From Neomoorella stamsii (GTDB taxonomy: Bacteria > Bacillota > DSM-521 > Neomoorellales > Neomoorellaceae), in contig NZ_PVXL01000040.1 in NCBI RefSeq assembly GCF_002995805.1, forward strand, positions 117,813-181,812: a stretch of DNA of 64,000 nucleotides, read 5' to 3'. The notes under the pieces are model-generated. The model made no database searches. It was not told where the DNA came from and worked only from the letters and a program-made list of their open reading frames with translations. The position numbers and the translations under genes are program-made. Position 1 is the first letter of the stretch, and each line of letters opens with the position of its first letter. Of this stretch, positions 56,071 through 64,000 are shown piece by piece.

Positions 56071-57563
56071 TGGGCAACACCTTCCCCATTATTCTTCCAG
56101 CGACAGGCCCGGAGAAACGGATATAGTACAGTCAATAATACTATAAGGAGCAAAACCAGGGTCACAGGCCTTGTCAGGAAGAAAAAGCTACCATATAGTT
56201 TGATTGAAATATGCAAATATCTTTCGACCATCAGACCCAGAACCATACCGATAGCCATATCAGCCCGGGAATAATCATATTTCTTCATCAAGTAGCCAAT
56301 AAACCCAAAAACTACGGCTATGATTACATCCCCAATGCGCCCTTTGACGGCGTAGGCGCCTGCCAGGCAGATGGGTAAAACAAGGGGGATCAGGATGCTG
56401 CTGGGCAGGCTGCTTATACGCACCAGCTGTTTGGCCAGCAGTAGCCCGCTTCCCGTGGTGATGATATTGGCTATAACAATAATCCAGACGATGGCGAAAA
56501 CTAAATCCAGGTGACTCTCCAGCATTTCCCGCCCCGGGGCGATGCCAATGACGATAAAGGCTGAGAGAAGGATGGCCATGCTTTCACCGCCGGGGATACC
56601 AAATCCCAGGGTCGGGACCAAACCTCCTCCTTCGTTGGCGGCATTGGTGGCCTCGGGAGCAATCACCCCTTCCACTATTCCCGTGCCAAATTTTTCAGGA
56701 TGTTTTGAGGTCTGGGCTGCCATACCATAAGCAGCAATTCCGCCTATGCTGGCCCCTACTCCAGGCAGGGCCCCTATAAACAAACCCAGCAGGCTTGAGC
56801 GTAAAACCAGTCCCCAGTGGCGGAAAACATCCTGCACCCCCGCCCATACAGTACCCAAATTACCGGGAGCCTGGCGTTTAACAATCGAACCACCCTTGAC
56901 GAAGAGTTCAAGCATCTCCGAGATGGCAAATAGACCAATTACAGCTACGGCAAAGTCGATTCCATCCAGGAGGAATAACGAACCCATGGTAAACCGCGCC
57001 GTCCCGCTGACAGGGTCCATACCGATAAAAGAAACCAGCAAACCAAAACCCGCAGCCACCAGCCCCTTAAGAATTGAGCCGCTGCTAAAGAGGGCAATTA
57101 CCGATAATCCCCAGACAGCCATCATGAAATATTCCGGCGGTCCCAGGGCCAGCATAATAGCCCGCATTATAGGAATGCTCAAGGTCAGGAAAACCGCGCC
57201 GATAATTCCCCCTATCAGGGAAGCCATGGCCGCCGCCCCCAGGGCCCTGGCGCCTTCACCCTTCTGGGTCATAGGATAGCCGTCGAAACAGACAGCAATG
57301 CTCTTGGAAGCTCCGGGGATATTAAACAAAATGCTGGTAATGGAACTGCCGAAAATAGTAGCCACATGGGCACCGAGAAGCATAGCCAGGGCCGCGGCCG
57401 GTTCCAGGCCAAAAGTGAAGGGCAGCAATAAGGCCATGGCTACGATGCCGCCCAGCCCCGGTAAAATACCGACAAAAATGCCAAAGGCTACTCCTATAAT
57501 CATAAACAGTATAGATATTGGCGAAAGAAGGGCTAACAATCCAGCAATTGAGGCACTGATCAC
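56067..57563 (-). CDS. TTT transporter large permease, TctA family (2)
   Basis: 498 residues from GTG 57563 (GAGGTG upstream; GTG 57572 is the alternative). VAFGIFVGILPGLGGIVAMALLLPF-type first motif, LLGAHVATIFGSSITSILFNIPGASKSIAVCFDGYPM, and GALPGVGASIGGIAAYGMAAQTSKHPEKFGTGIVEGVIAPEATNAANEGGGLVPTLGFGIPGGESMAILLSAF. Channel subunit of the second tripartite carboxylate transporter. It follows doxX by about 80 bases. Confidence 0.92.
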   Translation of the reverse strand: MISASIAGLLALLSPISILFMIIGVAFGIFVGILPGLGGIVAMALLLPFTFGLEPAAALAMLLGAHVATIFGSSITSILFNIPGASKSIAVCFDGYPMTQKGEGARALGAAAMASLIGGIIGAVFLTLSIPIMRAIMLALGPPEYFMMAVWGLSVIALFSSGSILKGLVAAGFGLLVSFIGMDPVSGTARFTMGSLFLLDGIDFAVAVIGLFAISEMLELFVKGGSIVKRQAPGNLGTVWAGVQDVFRHWGLVLRSSLLGLFIGALPGVGASIGGIAAYGMAAQTSKHPEKFGTGIVEGVIAPEATNAANEGGGLVPTLGFGIPGGESMAILLSAFIVIGIAPGREMLESHLDLVFAIVWIIVIANIITTGSGLLLAKQLVRISSLPSSILIPLVLPICLAGAYAVKGRIGDVIIAVVFGFIGYLMKKYDYSRADMAIGMVLGLMVERYLHISIKLYGSFFFLTRPVTLVLLLIVLLTVLYPFLRACRWKNNGEGVAQ

Positions 57564-57642
57564 GATTTTCACCTCGTTGTAATAACATGTTTACTTTCTT
57601 TTTTCCAGGGACCGGGAGAGAGCCACCAGGATATCGCGTTAG

Positions 57643-58059
57643 TTAGATTAAAGCATCCAGGGCAAGGGCCCCGGGACCGAGTACCATGAGTAAAAGGCAT
57701 AAGGCCAGATCACTCATGGGCAGGTCGGCACCGTCAAAAATCCCATTTTCCTTATATTTGACCCGGGTAGCGACCATCATTTCTACCAGTAATACCAGGG
57801 CCACCCACCGGGTAAATAGCCCCACCAACAATAGCGGTACTGCTACCAACTGGCTGAGAGAAACTACGTACGAGAAAAATAAAGGGAAAGGTATACCATG
57901 TTCTATAAAGCGATGGGCTGATTCCTGAAATCCCTGTTTACCGAAGGATTTATGCCAGCCGTGGGCACCAAAGACGATTGCTAACACGACCCGCACAATA
58001 ACCAGGGCCCAGTCCAGGTAGTCTTGCATGAAAGAAAGAAAATGTACCACAGTTGACAC
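57643..58059 (-). CDS. DoxX-family membrane protein
   Basis: 138 residues with four membrane helices. Family features: DWALVIVRVVLAIVFGAHGWHKSFG with the conserved G-H-G-x-x-K, FIEHGIPFPLFFSYVVSLSQLVAVPLLLVGLFTR and EMMVATRVKYKENGIFDGADLPMSDLALCLLLMVLGPGALALD. Founding members belong to thiosulfate:quinone oxidoreductase; most family members are of unknown role. Position between MoaD-like and tctA genes suggests part of the same operon. Confidence 0.8.
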   Translation of the reverse strand: MSTVVHFLSFMQDYLDWALVIVRVVLAIVFGAHGWHKSFGKQGFQESAHRFIEHGIPFPLFFSYVVSLSQLVAVPLLLVGLFTRWVALVLLVEMMVATRVKYKENGIFDGADLPMSDLALCLLLMVLGPGALALDALI

Positions 58060-58147
58060 CGTATGACCCCTAAAAAAGTTAAAATAAAATTTCTCCCATT
58101 TCCTAAAAAATGTAACGAAAAATCATAGGCAATTGTCATTAATAGTA

Positions 58148-58420
58148 TCAGTAGCCCCCTCCGATGGGAGGGAAAACCGTAACTGTATCGTCAGGGTTTA
58201 AAACATAATCCAGGGATACTTGAACACCATTCACAACAAAAGTTACATACGGTGTTTTACCATCAGGTTGCAATAACATTTCTTTTGCCCTCGCGCCGAA
58301 GGTTCCCAGAGCCACCTGAATCAAATCATTGACAGTAGCACCCTCGGCCACTTCCAATAAACTAACCCTTTTCCCCGGCTCCAGACCGCTGGGTGCGACC
58401 ATGTCCAACTTGACCTGCAT
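58148..58420 (-). CDS. MoaD/ThiS-like ubiquitin-fold protein
   Basis: 90 residues from ATG 58420. Beta-grasp protein with the family close VLNPDDTVTVFPPIGGGY. The usual C-terminal Gly-Gly is present but followed by Gly-Tyr, so either the tail is trimmed before thiocarboxylation or the protein works differently. MoaD-like genes next to aldehyde:ferredoxin oxidoreductase genes are common in anaerobes, where they supply sulfur for the tungstopterin. It lies 5 bases after the ferredoxin gene. Confidence 0.85.
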   Translation of the reverse strand: MQVKLDMVAPSGLEPGKRVSLLEVAEGATVNDLIQVALGTFGARAKEMLLQPDGKTPYVTFVVNGVQVSLDYVLNPDDTVTVFPPIGGGY

Positions 58421-58425
58421 TTGCC

Positions 58426-58833
58426 TCACACCCGCAAAGCGCCCGACGGACAAACCTGTACACACCGGGGAGAACCCTGGCACATATCGCATTTGATGGG
58501 ATACTGCCATAAAGGTACCGAATATATGGCTTTAAATTTGCAGGCTTCCACACAAGGTCGAATTTCAGTACAATGGCACTTATCTCTTGCAAGCCTGACA
58601 ATTCCTTGTTCATCACGTACCAGGGCTTGATAAGGGCAACTCTTAATACAATAGCCTTGTTTGCACTGTAAACAATAAGTGAGCTTGACTTTTAAAGCGG
58701 CAGGAAGTTCGTGGGATATCCGAATTCCAGAGAAGGCTGGGTCGGAATAACCCACTTGTACCTTGGAACACACTAAAGCACACAGGTTACAAAGGCTACA
58801 ATTTTGAGGGTTAGCTTTCAGGGATTTATTCAC
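58426..58833 (-). CDS. polyferredoxin, electron partner of the second aldehyde oxidoreductase
   Basis: 135 residues with many Cys: CSLCNLCALVCSKVQVG, CLQCKQGYCIKSCPYQALV, CHCTEIRPCVEACKFKAIYS and CDMCQGSPRCVQVCPSGALRV, at least three and probably four 4Fe-4S sites. It starts at GTG 58833 in a four-base overlap with the oxidoreductase stop, so translation is coupled. It is not closely similar to the other polyferredoxin. Confidence 0.88.
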   Translation of the reverse strand: MNKSLKANPQNCSLCNLCALVCSKVQVGYSDPAFSGIRISHELPAALKVKLTYCLQCKQGYCIKSCPYQALVRDEQGIVRLARDKCHCTEIRPCVEACKFKAIYSVPLWQYPIKCDMCQGSPRCVQVCPSGALRV

Positions 58834-60659
58834 CAGTTATCATTCCCCTCCATTAGACCTAATTCCTTTAGTTTAGTATCGGTAGGTTTCCCATCCAGGT
58901 CCCACCCCCTTAGTTGATAGTATTCACTCAACATTCTCTGGAATTGGTCCCTCTTAATGAATTTCCCCACCGACCCTCCCCGGGGTAAGGGTTCCTTGAA
59001 AAACCTCCCCGGTAAAGTATCATCCTTTGGGGTTATCCCGCAGTAATAATTGAAGCACCTGGCCAGGTTGACGGCCCTTTCCCCTACGGCTTTAGCCTCT
59101 TTGACGGTCATATTTATGCCAGTAATCAGCAGCAACATCTCCAAGTAGTCCGGGATTTTAAGGCCAAACCTGGGGGGAAGGAAATCGCAGACGGGAAGGG
59201 AATGGTGAAACGCCCTTACATCTTCCATGTCTTTAACTAACAGCGCTTTCCCCTCATAGGCAAACCGGAATTCCTCATTGCCTATTTCATCCCGGAGGGG
59301 TCTGGCCCTGCGGTGGCAGCCACCTCGGTCCGCAACAGCATATTCTAAAGCATATCCTGTGGTACCCCGCGGGTCATAACCGGGAAGCTCCATACCTTTA
59401 ACATGAATGGCCATATCAGGATCTATATTCCAATGTTCCGCTACTTTCCTGACCCCTTCGGCCAGAACCTTGCCAGCACCTTGCCGGTAGGCTATAGCTC
59501 TCAGTACTTTGGCAAATCCATCTGCCTTCCCCCAGTCTAAAGTCACTCCTATGGTTTCGGGTTTTATAAGCCCTTTTTCCAAGGCTTCAGCTACAAAACC
59601 CAGGATATTTCCTGAAGAAACAGTATCCAGACCCAAATCATCGCATAACCAGCTGAGATATACCAGGTCCTCGGCCGACAACTCCAGATTAGTTCCCAGC
59701 AAAGCCATGGTTTCATATTCAGGCCCGCCCACCCAGATATTCTCTCCATCCCGTTCAATACGGCAGACCTTCCCGCATGGAACGGCACAGCCGAAACAAG
59801 CCATATCCCGGACTATCAAATGTTCACGAAAATAATCACGGTTCATATCGATATCATAGCGGCCCGCAACACCATCCCTGAAATTGCGAACCACTGCAAT
59901 ACCCAACTTCTGGTTACCATCAAGGGTGCTTAAGGTTCCATACTTGATTCTGAAGCGTATATTTTGATCATCCTTCTTCGAGGTAATGAGCTGGAAACAC
60001 CTGTTAAATAAATCTTCCGGGGCATAAAGGGGTAAGGGCATATTCCCTAAAACAACTATGGCTTTAAGGTTTTTAGAACCGAAGACAGCCCCCAGGCCGC
60101 CACGCCCCGCCTGGTGGTAAAAGTCACATTGAACCATGGCGTAGCGAACCAGGTTCTCGCCAGCTGGTCCAATAGTTGCCACAGCTGCGTCAGAACCGTA
60201 TCGTTCCCTTAAGCAGATCTCTGTTTGGAAGCACCCCTTCCCCCACAGCTGGTCAGCGGGTTTGAGTTCAATCCTCTCATTGTCAATTACCAGGTATACG
60301 GGTTGGTCACTTCTGGAGCTAATTATCAGGCCGTCATATCCTGCCATTTTTATATTGTGACTTAACCGTCCTCCCACCGCCGAATCGAGATAGCCGCCGG
60401 TGAGAGGGGATTTGGAAAAGAAAAGCGCTTTACCTACTCCCGGTACTAGAGTTCCTGTGACTGGTCCGGTTAAAGCAATGATTTCATTTTCTGCCCCAAG
60501 GGGATCTACCCGGAACAACTTTCTATCTAATAACAACTTTGCCCCTAAAGCCTTCCCGCCAATGAATGAACGCAAGTAACTTTCCGGGATGTCAAGGGTT
60601 GAGGCCTCACCAGTGTTTAAGTCTACCTGCAGCAATTTACCTCTGTATCCATACAACAT
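58830..60659 (-). CDS. aldehyde:ferredoxin oxidoreductase (2)
   Basis: 609 residues, start MLYGYRGKLLQVDLNTG behind GGGGAGGAG. FIGGKALGAKLLLDRKLF, GPAGENLVRYAMVQCDFYHQAGRGGLGAVFGSKNLKAIVV, the Fe-S site CFGCAVPCGKVC (about residues 290-301) with a distal Cys in SLPVCDFLPPRF, and ELPGYDPRGTTGYALEYAVADRGGCHRRARPLRDE. It is a distinct paralogue from the first one, and the substrate is not predictable. It lies downstream of a DASS transporter and an ABC importer. Confidence 0.92.
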   Translation of the reverse strand: MLYGYRGKLLQVDLNTGEASTLDIPESYLRSFIGGKALGAKLLLDRKLFRVDPLGAENEIIALTGPVTGTLVPGVGKALFFSKSPLTGGYLDSAVGGRLSHNIKMAGYDGLIISSRSDQPVYLVIDNERIELKPADQLWGKGCFQTEICLRERYGSDAAVATIGPAGENLVRYAMVQCDFYHQAGRGGLGAVFGSKNLKAIVVLGNMPLPLYAPEDLFNRCFQLITSKKDDQNIRFRIKYGTLSTLDGNQKLGIAVVRNFRDGVAGRYDIDMNRDYFREHLIVRDMACFGCAVPCGKVCRIERDGENIWVGGPEYETMALLGTNLELSAEDLVYLSWLCDDLGLDTVSSGNILGFVAEALEKGLIKPETIGVTLDWGKADGFAKVLRAIAYRQGAGKVLAEGVRKVAEHWNIDPDMAIHVKGMELPGYDPRGTTGYALEYAVADRGGCHRRARPLRDEIGNEEFRFAYEGKALLVKDMEDVRAFHHSLPVCDFLPPRFGLKIPDYLEMLLLITGINMTVKEAKAVGERAVNLARCFNYYCGITPKDDTLPGRFFKEPLPRGGSVGKFIKRDQFQRMLSEYYQLRGWDLDGKPTDTKLKELGLMEGNDNW

Positions 60660-60713
60660 TGCCGTCTCCTCCCCAGCTGGTCTATATTGTTCTGGCTATG
60701 GGTAACAGACCAA

Positions 60714-62152
60714 TTACTTAATAGGAACACCAACCAGTGGCCAATAAAACCAAGCAACCAGGATTGTGACCATAAAGAGGGTTAACACCAACCAAATTCC
60801 AGCCTTAAACATGTCTTTGGTGGTGTAGTAGCCATAGGCATATGTGTAGATTGCTCCCGGCGATTGGGACGGCAAAAAAACCCTGACGCTGAAGCGATTA
60901 CACAGATCATGCCTAGCCATACTGGATTCACTCCTGCTTTACCAGCAAAGGCCAGCACTAACGGTAATAAAGTGGCAACCACTCCCATCATGTTGCTCAT
61001 ACCCAAACGAACCACAGTGGTAAGGAAGAAGACCACTGCTGCTAACGCAATTGGCGAAAGACCACCTAATACCTGCATCAATAACCGACTGATGTGGTCA
61101 ACCACGCCCGTCATTAGCATTGCTTTGGCCAGGGCCAGGCCGGAACCGAAAAGAATTAACGTGCCCCAGTTAATATGTTGCGAGGCTTCCTTCCAGGTAA
61201 ATACTCCTGGCCCGGGTACCATAAGGATCACGGCCGCCAACAGCTCGGCGGGGAAAAAATCCGAAACGTCTGCTAACCAGAGAACAAGAAGCACGCTAAA
61301 AGTAACCAGTACCTTTTTCTCGTCTATAGTTAGCGGTCCCAACCCTCGCAGGGCACCCTTCAGAAATTCCTGTCCCCCCGGGAAATTCGTCATCTCCGGG
61401 GGAAACAACCGGAGAAAAATAGGATACATCAGGATTATAGTAATCAGTCCGATTGGTAGGTTAGTAATTAACCATGACATGTACGTCCATTCAAACCCGA
61501 GGACGGTCTGAAAAAGCCCGGCAGCATATATTTCCGTAGATGCACCCACAATAACACTTGTACTTGAAATAAGCGAAACCATAGGCAGGGCCAAAAATAT
61601 GGATTTCCCAAGGTTGCTTGGAGGTTTGATGTTCATGCTACTAAGTAAGCCTAAAACCATGGTACTTATAAGCACCGTTCTGCCCATGGCAGCTGGAACT
61701 AAAAAGATAAAGAGAAAAGAAGTCATAAGCACCAAGAAAAAGAAGGTCTTGACATTGCCACGGGCCAGCCGGAGTACCTGGTACGATATTCGTTTATCCA
61801 ACCCCGACTTTTGGACCGCTCCGGTGAAGACAAAAATACCTACCAGGCGCCAAATTATAGGTGTTCCCATGCCGGCTATGCTGTCGGCGTAAGGAATAAT
61901 TTTTAAAACCGGAAGGGCTATCAAGACTGCTAAGCCGGTTACAGTTGATTCCAGGGCCTCGGTGGCCCAGAGGACAAGAGCAAAAACCAGTACACCTAGG
62001 GCGCGCAATTCCGCAGCGCTCCAACCCGGCGGCACCGGGACAGCAAGGCACATCACGAGGGCCGACATCGCTAGGCTAATACCGACAAAAAAGGTCTTAT
62101 TGTCTCTTTTGGATGGGTATTTTAGATTACCGGTTTCCTGGGCTGGTTGCAC
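60714..62152 (-). CDS. DASS (SLC13-type) anion transporter, frameshifted near the C-terminus
   Basis: About 479 residues if one base is restored. GTG 62152 has CCAGGAGG upstream. 11-12 membrane segments; DASS landmarks IPYADSIAGMGTPIIWRLVGIFVFTGAV, ISSTSVIVGASTEIYAAGLF, INWGTLILFGSGLALAKAMLMTG and SNMMGVVATLLPLVLAFA. At a seven-T run (60874-60880) the frame shifts; the other frame gives the expected end LPSQSPGAIYTYAYGYYTTKDMFKAGIWLVLTLFMV. Without the shift the last two helices are lost. It would carry a dicarboxylate or similar anion with Na+. Confidence 0.8.
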
Positions 62153-62252
62153 TTTTAATTGCCTCCTGGTAGATTGCCTTTATCCCCAAAATGCACTGCC
62201 ACCAGCGTCAATAACTGCCGCGCACCCTTGTCCCCGGCTGTTCCAATCCCGG

Positions 62253-63155
62253 CTACATTGTCGCTAGGTAATAGTAGCTAAGGTCGTAATACTTTGCGGG
62301 GTCGGGGGGTGACGCAGCTAATTCCCCCGTTTGGACCATGACTTTTATTACCTGTTGCAGACCTTCAATATTAAGGCCGGCTTTGGCATTGAAGACCCGC
62401 CAAGAAACATAGCGATCGTAAGTTTGACCAGCAATATCTTCTGGTACATCGACATGTTGCCTCAGTACCTGTATTGCTTCCGCTTTATTGGTTTCGTCGT
62501 GGAGCCAATCCTGGGCCATTATATAACCCTTGATATAACGAACAAGTACATCTTGATGTACCAGTGCCCATTCCCTACGGGCGGCTGCAACAGTTCCTTG
62601 ATAGCTGGGTAGATAGTCCAGGTTACTCCCTAACCTGCGGTAACCCTGCACTTCAGCGACCAGGTCAACAGGTCCATCCAGAAAGGCCCCGGCAGCGAGG
62701 CTTGAGGCCAATGCCCCAAACCGCTCCCCTGTTCCGCCTACAGCAACAAGCTCGTAATCCTTTCCCTCTTGTAATCCGTTCTGCGCCAGCAGCCCGCGCA
62801 ACAACAGGGCATAACCTGAAGAAATGCCATCAACGGCTAATTTTTTCCCACGCAAATCAGTATAGGATTCGATCTCCGGTCGCACAATCAAGCTTTGCAG
62901 GGGAGTACTTACTCCCATAAACATGAAGAGGCTGTTACCGCTTTCGACGGCCCGTATAATGTGGTCGGCGGCTTGGTGCCCTATGTCATAATATCCATTT
63001 ATTAGGGCCTGTAACTGTTTTGAAGAAGAATGAGTAATCTCAATCTTAACGTCAAGCCCCTTCTCCGTAAAGAAACCTAAATCCTGGGCCACATACAGGG
63101 GCCAGCTGTTCGCAGACTGAGAAATTGTTGCCACGGTAAGGGTGTCCTTTTGCAT
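62253..63155 (-). CDS. ABC importer substrate-binding protein, SsuA/TauA (NMT1) type
   Basis: 300 residues from ATG 63155 (AAGGAG ten bases upstream); ATG 63164 is an alternative. DTLTVATISQSANSWPLYVAQDLGFFTEKGLDVKIEITHSSSKQLQALINGYYDIG is typical of this fold, as is GKKLAVDGISSGYALLLRGLL. There is no signal peptide or lipobox, which is odd for an importer and means the start may be truncated or export unusual. It follows the ATPase gene. Confidence 0.78.
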   Translation of the reverse strand: MQKDTLTVATISQSANSWPLYVAQDLGFFTEKGLDVKIEITHSSSKQLQALINGYYDIGHQAADHIIRAVESGNSLFMFMGVSTPLQSLIVRPEIESYTDLRGKKLAVDGISSGYALLLRGLLAQNGLQEGKDYELVAVGGTGERFGALASSLAAGAFLDGPVDLVAEVQGYRRLGSNLDYLPSYQGTVAAARREWALVHQDVLVRYIKGYIMAQDWLHDETNKAEAIQVLRQHVDVPEDIAGQTYDRYVSWRVFNAKAGLNIEGLQQVIKVMVQTGELAASPPDPAKYYDLSYYYLATM

Positions 63156-63194
63156 ATTAACCATACTCCTTCCATACCGTGTTCATCTTCTATC

Positions 63195-63887
63195 TTAGCC
63201 GAAGAAACCCTCTGCTTCGCCTCCGAGAAGCTTTGCTATATGAATACGGTATTTGAAGAATGCCTCAGATAAAGTCTGGCGCGGTCTAGGTAAATCAACG
63301 GTGATCTGTTCAATAATTGTTCCAGGCCGGCTGGAAAAAACAATAATTCTATCCGCTAAAAAGACTGCTTCTTGAATGCTATGGGTAACAAACATGATAG
63401 TACTATTAGTCCTGCGCCAGATATCTATGAGTAATTGCTGCAGTTTCCCCCTGGTCTGGGCATCTACCTGCCCGAAGGGTTCATCCATGAGTAAAATTTC
63501 TGGTTCATAAGCTAAGGCCCGCGCCACCGCCACTCGTTGCTTCATTCCTCCCGACAGGCGGGCAGGAAAAGTGTTTTCAAAACCCTCCAGTTGCACAAGT
63601 TGAATAACATCTTGAGTTCTTTTCTCTATTACTTCTGGTGGCATTTTTTTATTTCTTGCTCCGAAACGAATATTATCAGCCACGGTCAACCAGGGAAAAA
63701 GGGCGCCTTCCTGGAAGACTACGCCCCGGTCCAGGCCCGGTCCCTGTACTTCTTTCCCTTCGACAAGGATTAAGCCAGAGGTCGGTTTTAACAGGCCGGC
63801 CACCATTTTGAGAAGTGTACTTTTACCACAACCGCTAGGGCCTATGATCGCTACAAATTCTCCTTCATTTATACCCACATTCCGCAT
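63195..63887 (-). CDS. ABC importer ATPase, SsuB/TauB type, N-terminus short
   Basis: 230 residues. Walker A GPSGCGKST at residues 16-24, Q-loop VVFQEGALFPWLT, signature LSGGMKQRVAVARALA, Walker B ILLMDEPFGQVDAQT and H-loop FVTHSIQEAV. About 25-30 residues normally found before NEGEFVAIIG, including the A-loop aromatic, are missing: the frame begins MRNVGINEGEF and overlaps the end of the permease frame. A deletion joining the two genes is the simplest reading. Specificity for a sulfonate, nitrate or aromatic anion is inferred from family only. Confidence 0.75.
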   Translation of the reverse strand: MRNVGINEGEFVAIIGPSGCGKSTLLKMVAGLLKPTSGLILVEGKEVQGPGLDRGVVFQEGALFPWLTVADNIRFGARNKKMPPEVIEKRTQDVIQLVQLEGFENTFPARLSGGMKQRVAVARALAYEPEILLMDEPFGQVDAQTRGKLQQLLIDIWRRTNSTIMFVTHSIQEAVFLADRIIVFSSRPGTIIEQITVDLPRPRQTLSEAFFKYRIHIAKLLGGEAEGFFG

Positions 63888-64000
63888 CCATAAACTGGAT
63901 AGATACCAAATAATAACTATAACCTAAGGTGATGACAAAGATGCCAAAGAGTGATGGTTGAAAAAAGATGATTTATCCATCCCATGTCGAACTTACTATT
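63865..64000 (-). CDS. ABC importer permease, 3' end
   Basis: Partial; runs off the window. The last part reads LFGIFVITLGYSYYLVSIQF, a membrane helix typical of the end of an SsuC/TauC permease, and ends at TGA 63865-63867. Just before it the frame FDMGWINHLF is offset: it joins the helix only if one T of a six-T run is removed. The end lacks the usual basic tail, probably because of the same event that shortened the ATPase. Confidence 0.45.

Overview
The window looks like a chromosome segment of a thermophilic, strictly anaerobic Firmicute close to Moorella and related acetogens. This is inferred from gene content: a cdaA-cdaR-glmM-glmS block with a glmS ribozyme, a one-piece branched-chain amino acid operon with citramalate synthase, a class V (archaeal-type) fructose-1,6-bisphosphatase, an L-lactate permease, and two tungsten/molybdopterin aldehyde:ferredoxin oxidoreductase genes. 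No rRNA, tRNA or CRISPR array was recognised. From about 6.9 kb onward almost everything lies on the minus strand.

Layout. (1) 1-6.8 kb is a patchwork of accessory and broken genes: the truD 5' end, a cupin, two decayed Uma2 genes that share DNA sequence, pieces of a DUF234-type ATPase, a BrxF-like BREX-3 remnant, an AAA ATPase interrupted at an A-AAA-AAG slippery site with a co-encoded partner, and an MntA/HepT pair whose toxin has an in-frame TAG. I read it as an eroding defence island. (2) 6.9-14 kb: cell-wall precursor and c-di-AMP genes (glmS with ribozyme, glmM, cdaR, cdaA), then two divergent DUF881 genes. (3) 14-27 kb: one operon, read from a consensus promoter at 27.1 kb, carrying ilvE-ilvD-ilvB-ilvH-ilvB-leuA-leuC-leuD-leuB-cimA. 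(4) 27-36 kb: Nramp-type transporter, small proteins, a zinc-ribbon protein, an HD-GYP gene with its catalytic core deleted, L-lactate permease, an Orn/Lys/Arg decarboxylase and fructose bisphosphatase. (5) 36-47.7 kb: a catabolic cluster with a tripartite tricarboxylate (TTT) transporter, alcohol dehydrogenase, Tm-1-like ATP-binding protein, TIM-barrel isomerase, class II aldolase and creatininase-family hydrolase, led by a LacI regulator with three operator-like palindromes, plus two GntR/FCD regulators. (6) 48.5-64 kb: a redox cluster with two aldehyde:ferredoxin oxidoreductases, each beside its own polyferredoxin, a MoaD-like protein, an FAD reductase with a ferredoxin, an LVIVD-repeat protein, a second TTT transporter, DoxX, a DASS-type anion transporter (frameshifted) and an ABC importer cut by the window end.

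How it fits together. Regions 5 and 6 both pair carboxylate uptake with oxidoreductases. Region 6 could import an organic acid and interconvert acid and aldehyde at the expense of ferredoxin; the substrate is not readable from the sequence. A dispersed GC-rich repeat, partly built from an inverted 11-bp motif (TGAGTGCTGGG), occurs at 18.5, 34.9 and 51.7 kb, always between genes, and artificially lengthens the open frames of leuC and of the LVIVD gene. Single-base frame breaks at homopolymers (4.17, 60.88 and about 63.98 kb) may be real decay, programmed frameshifting or assembly error.
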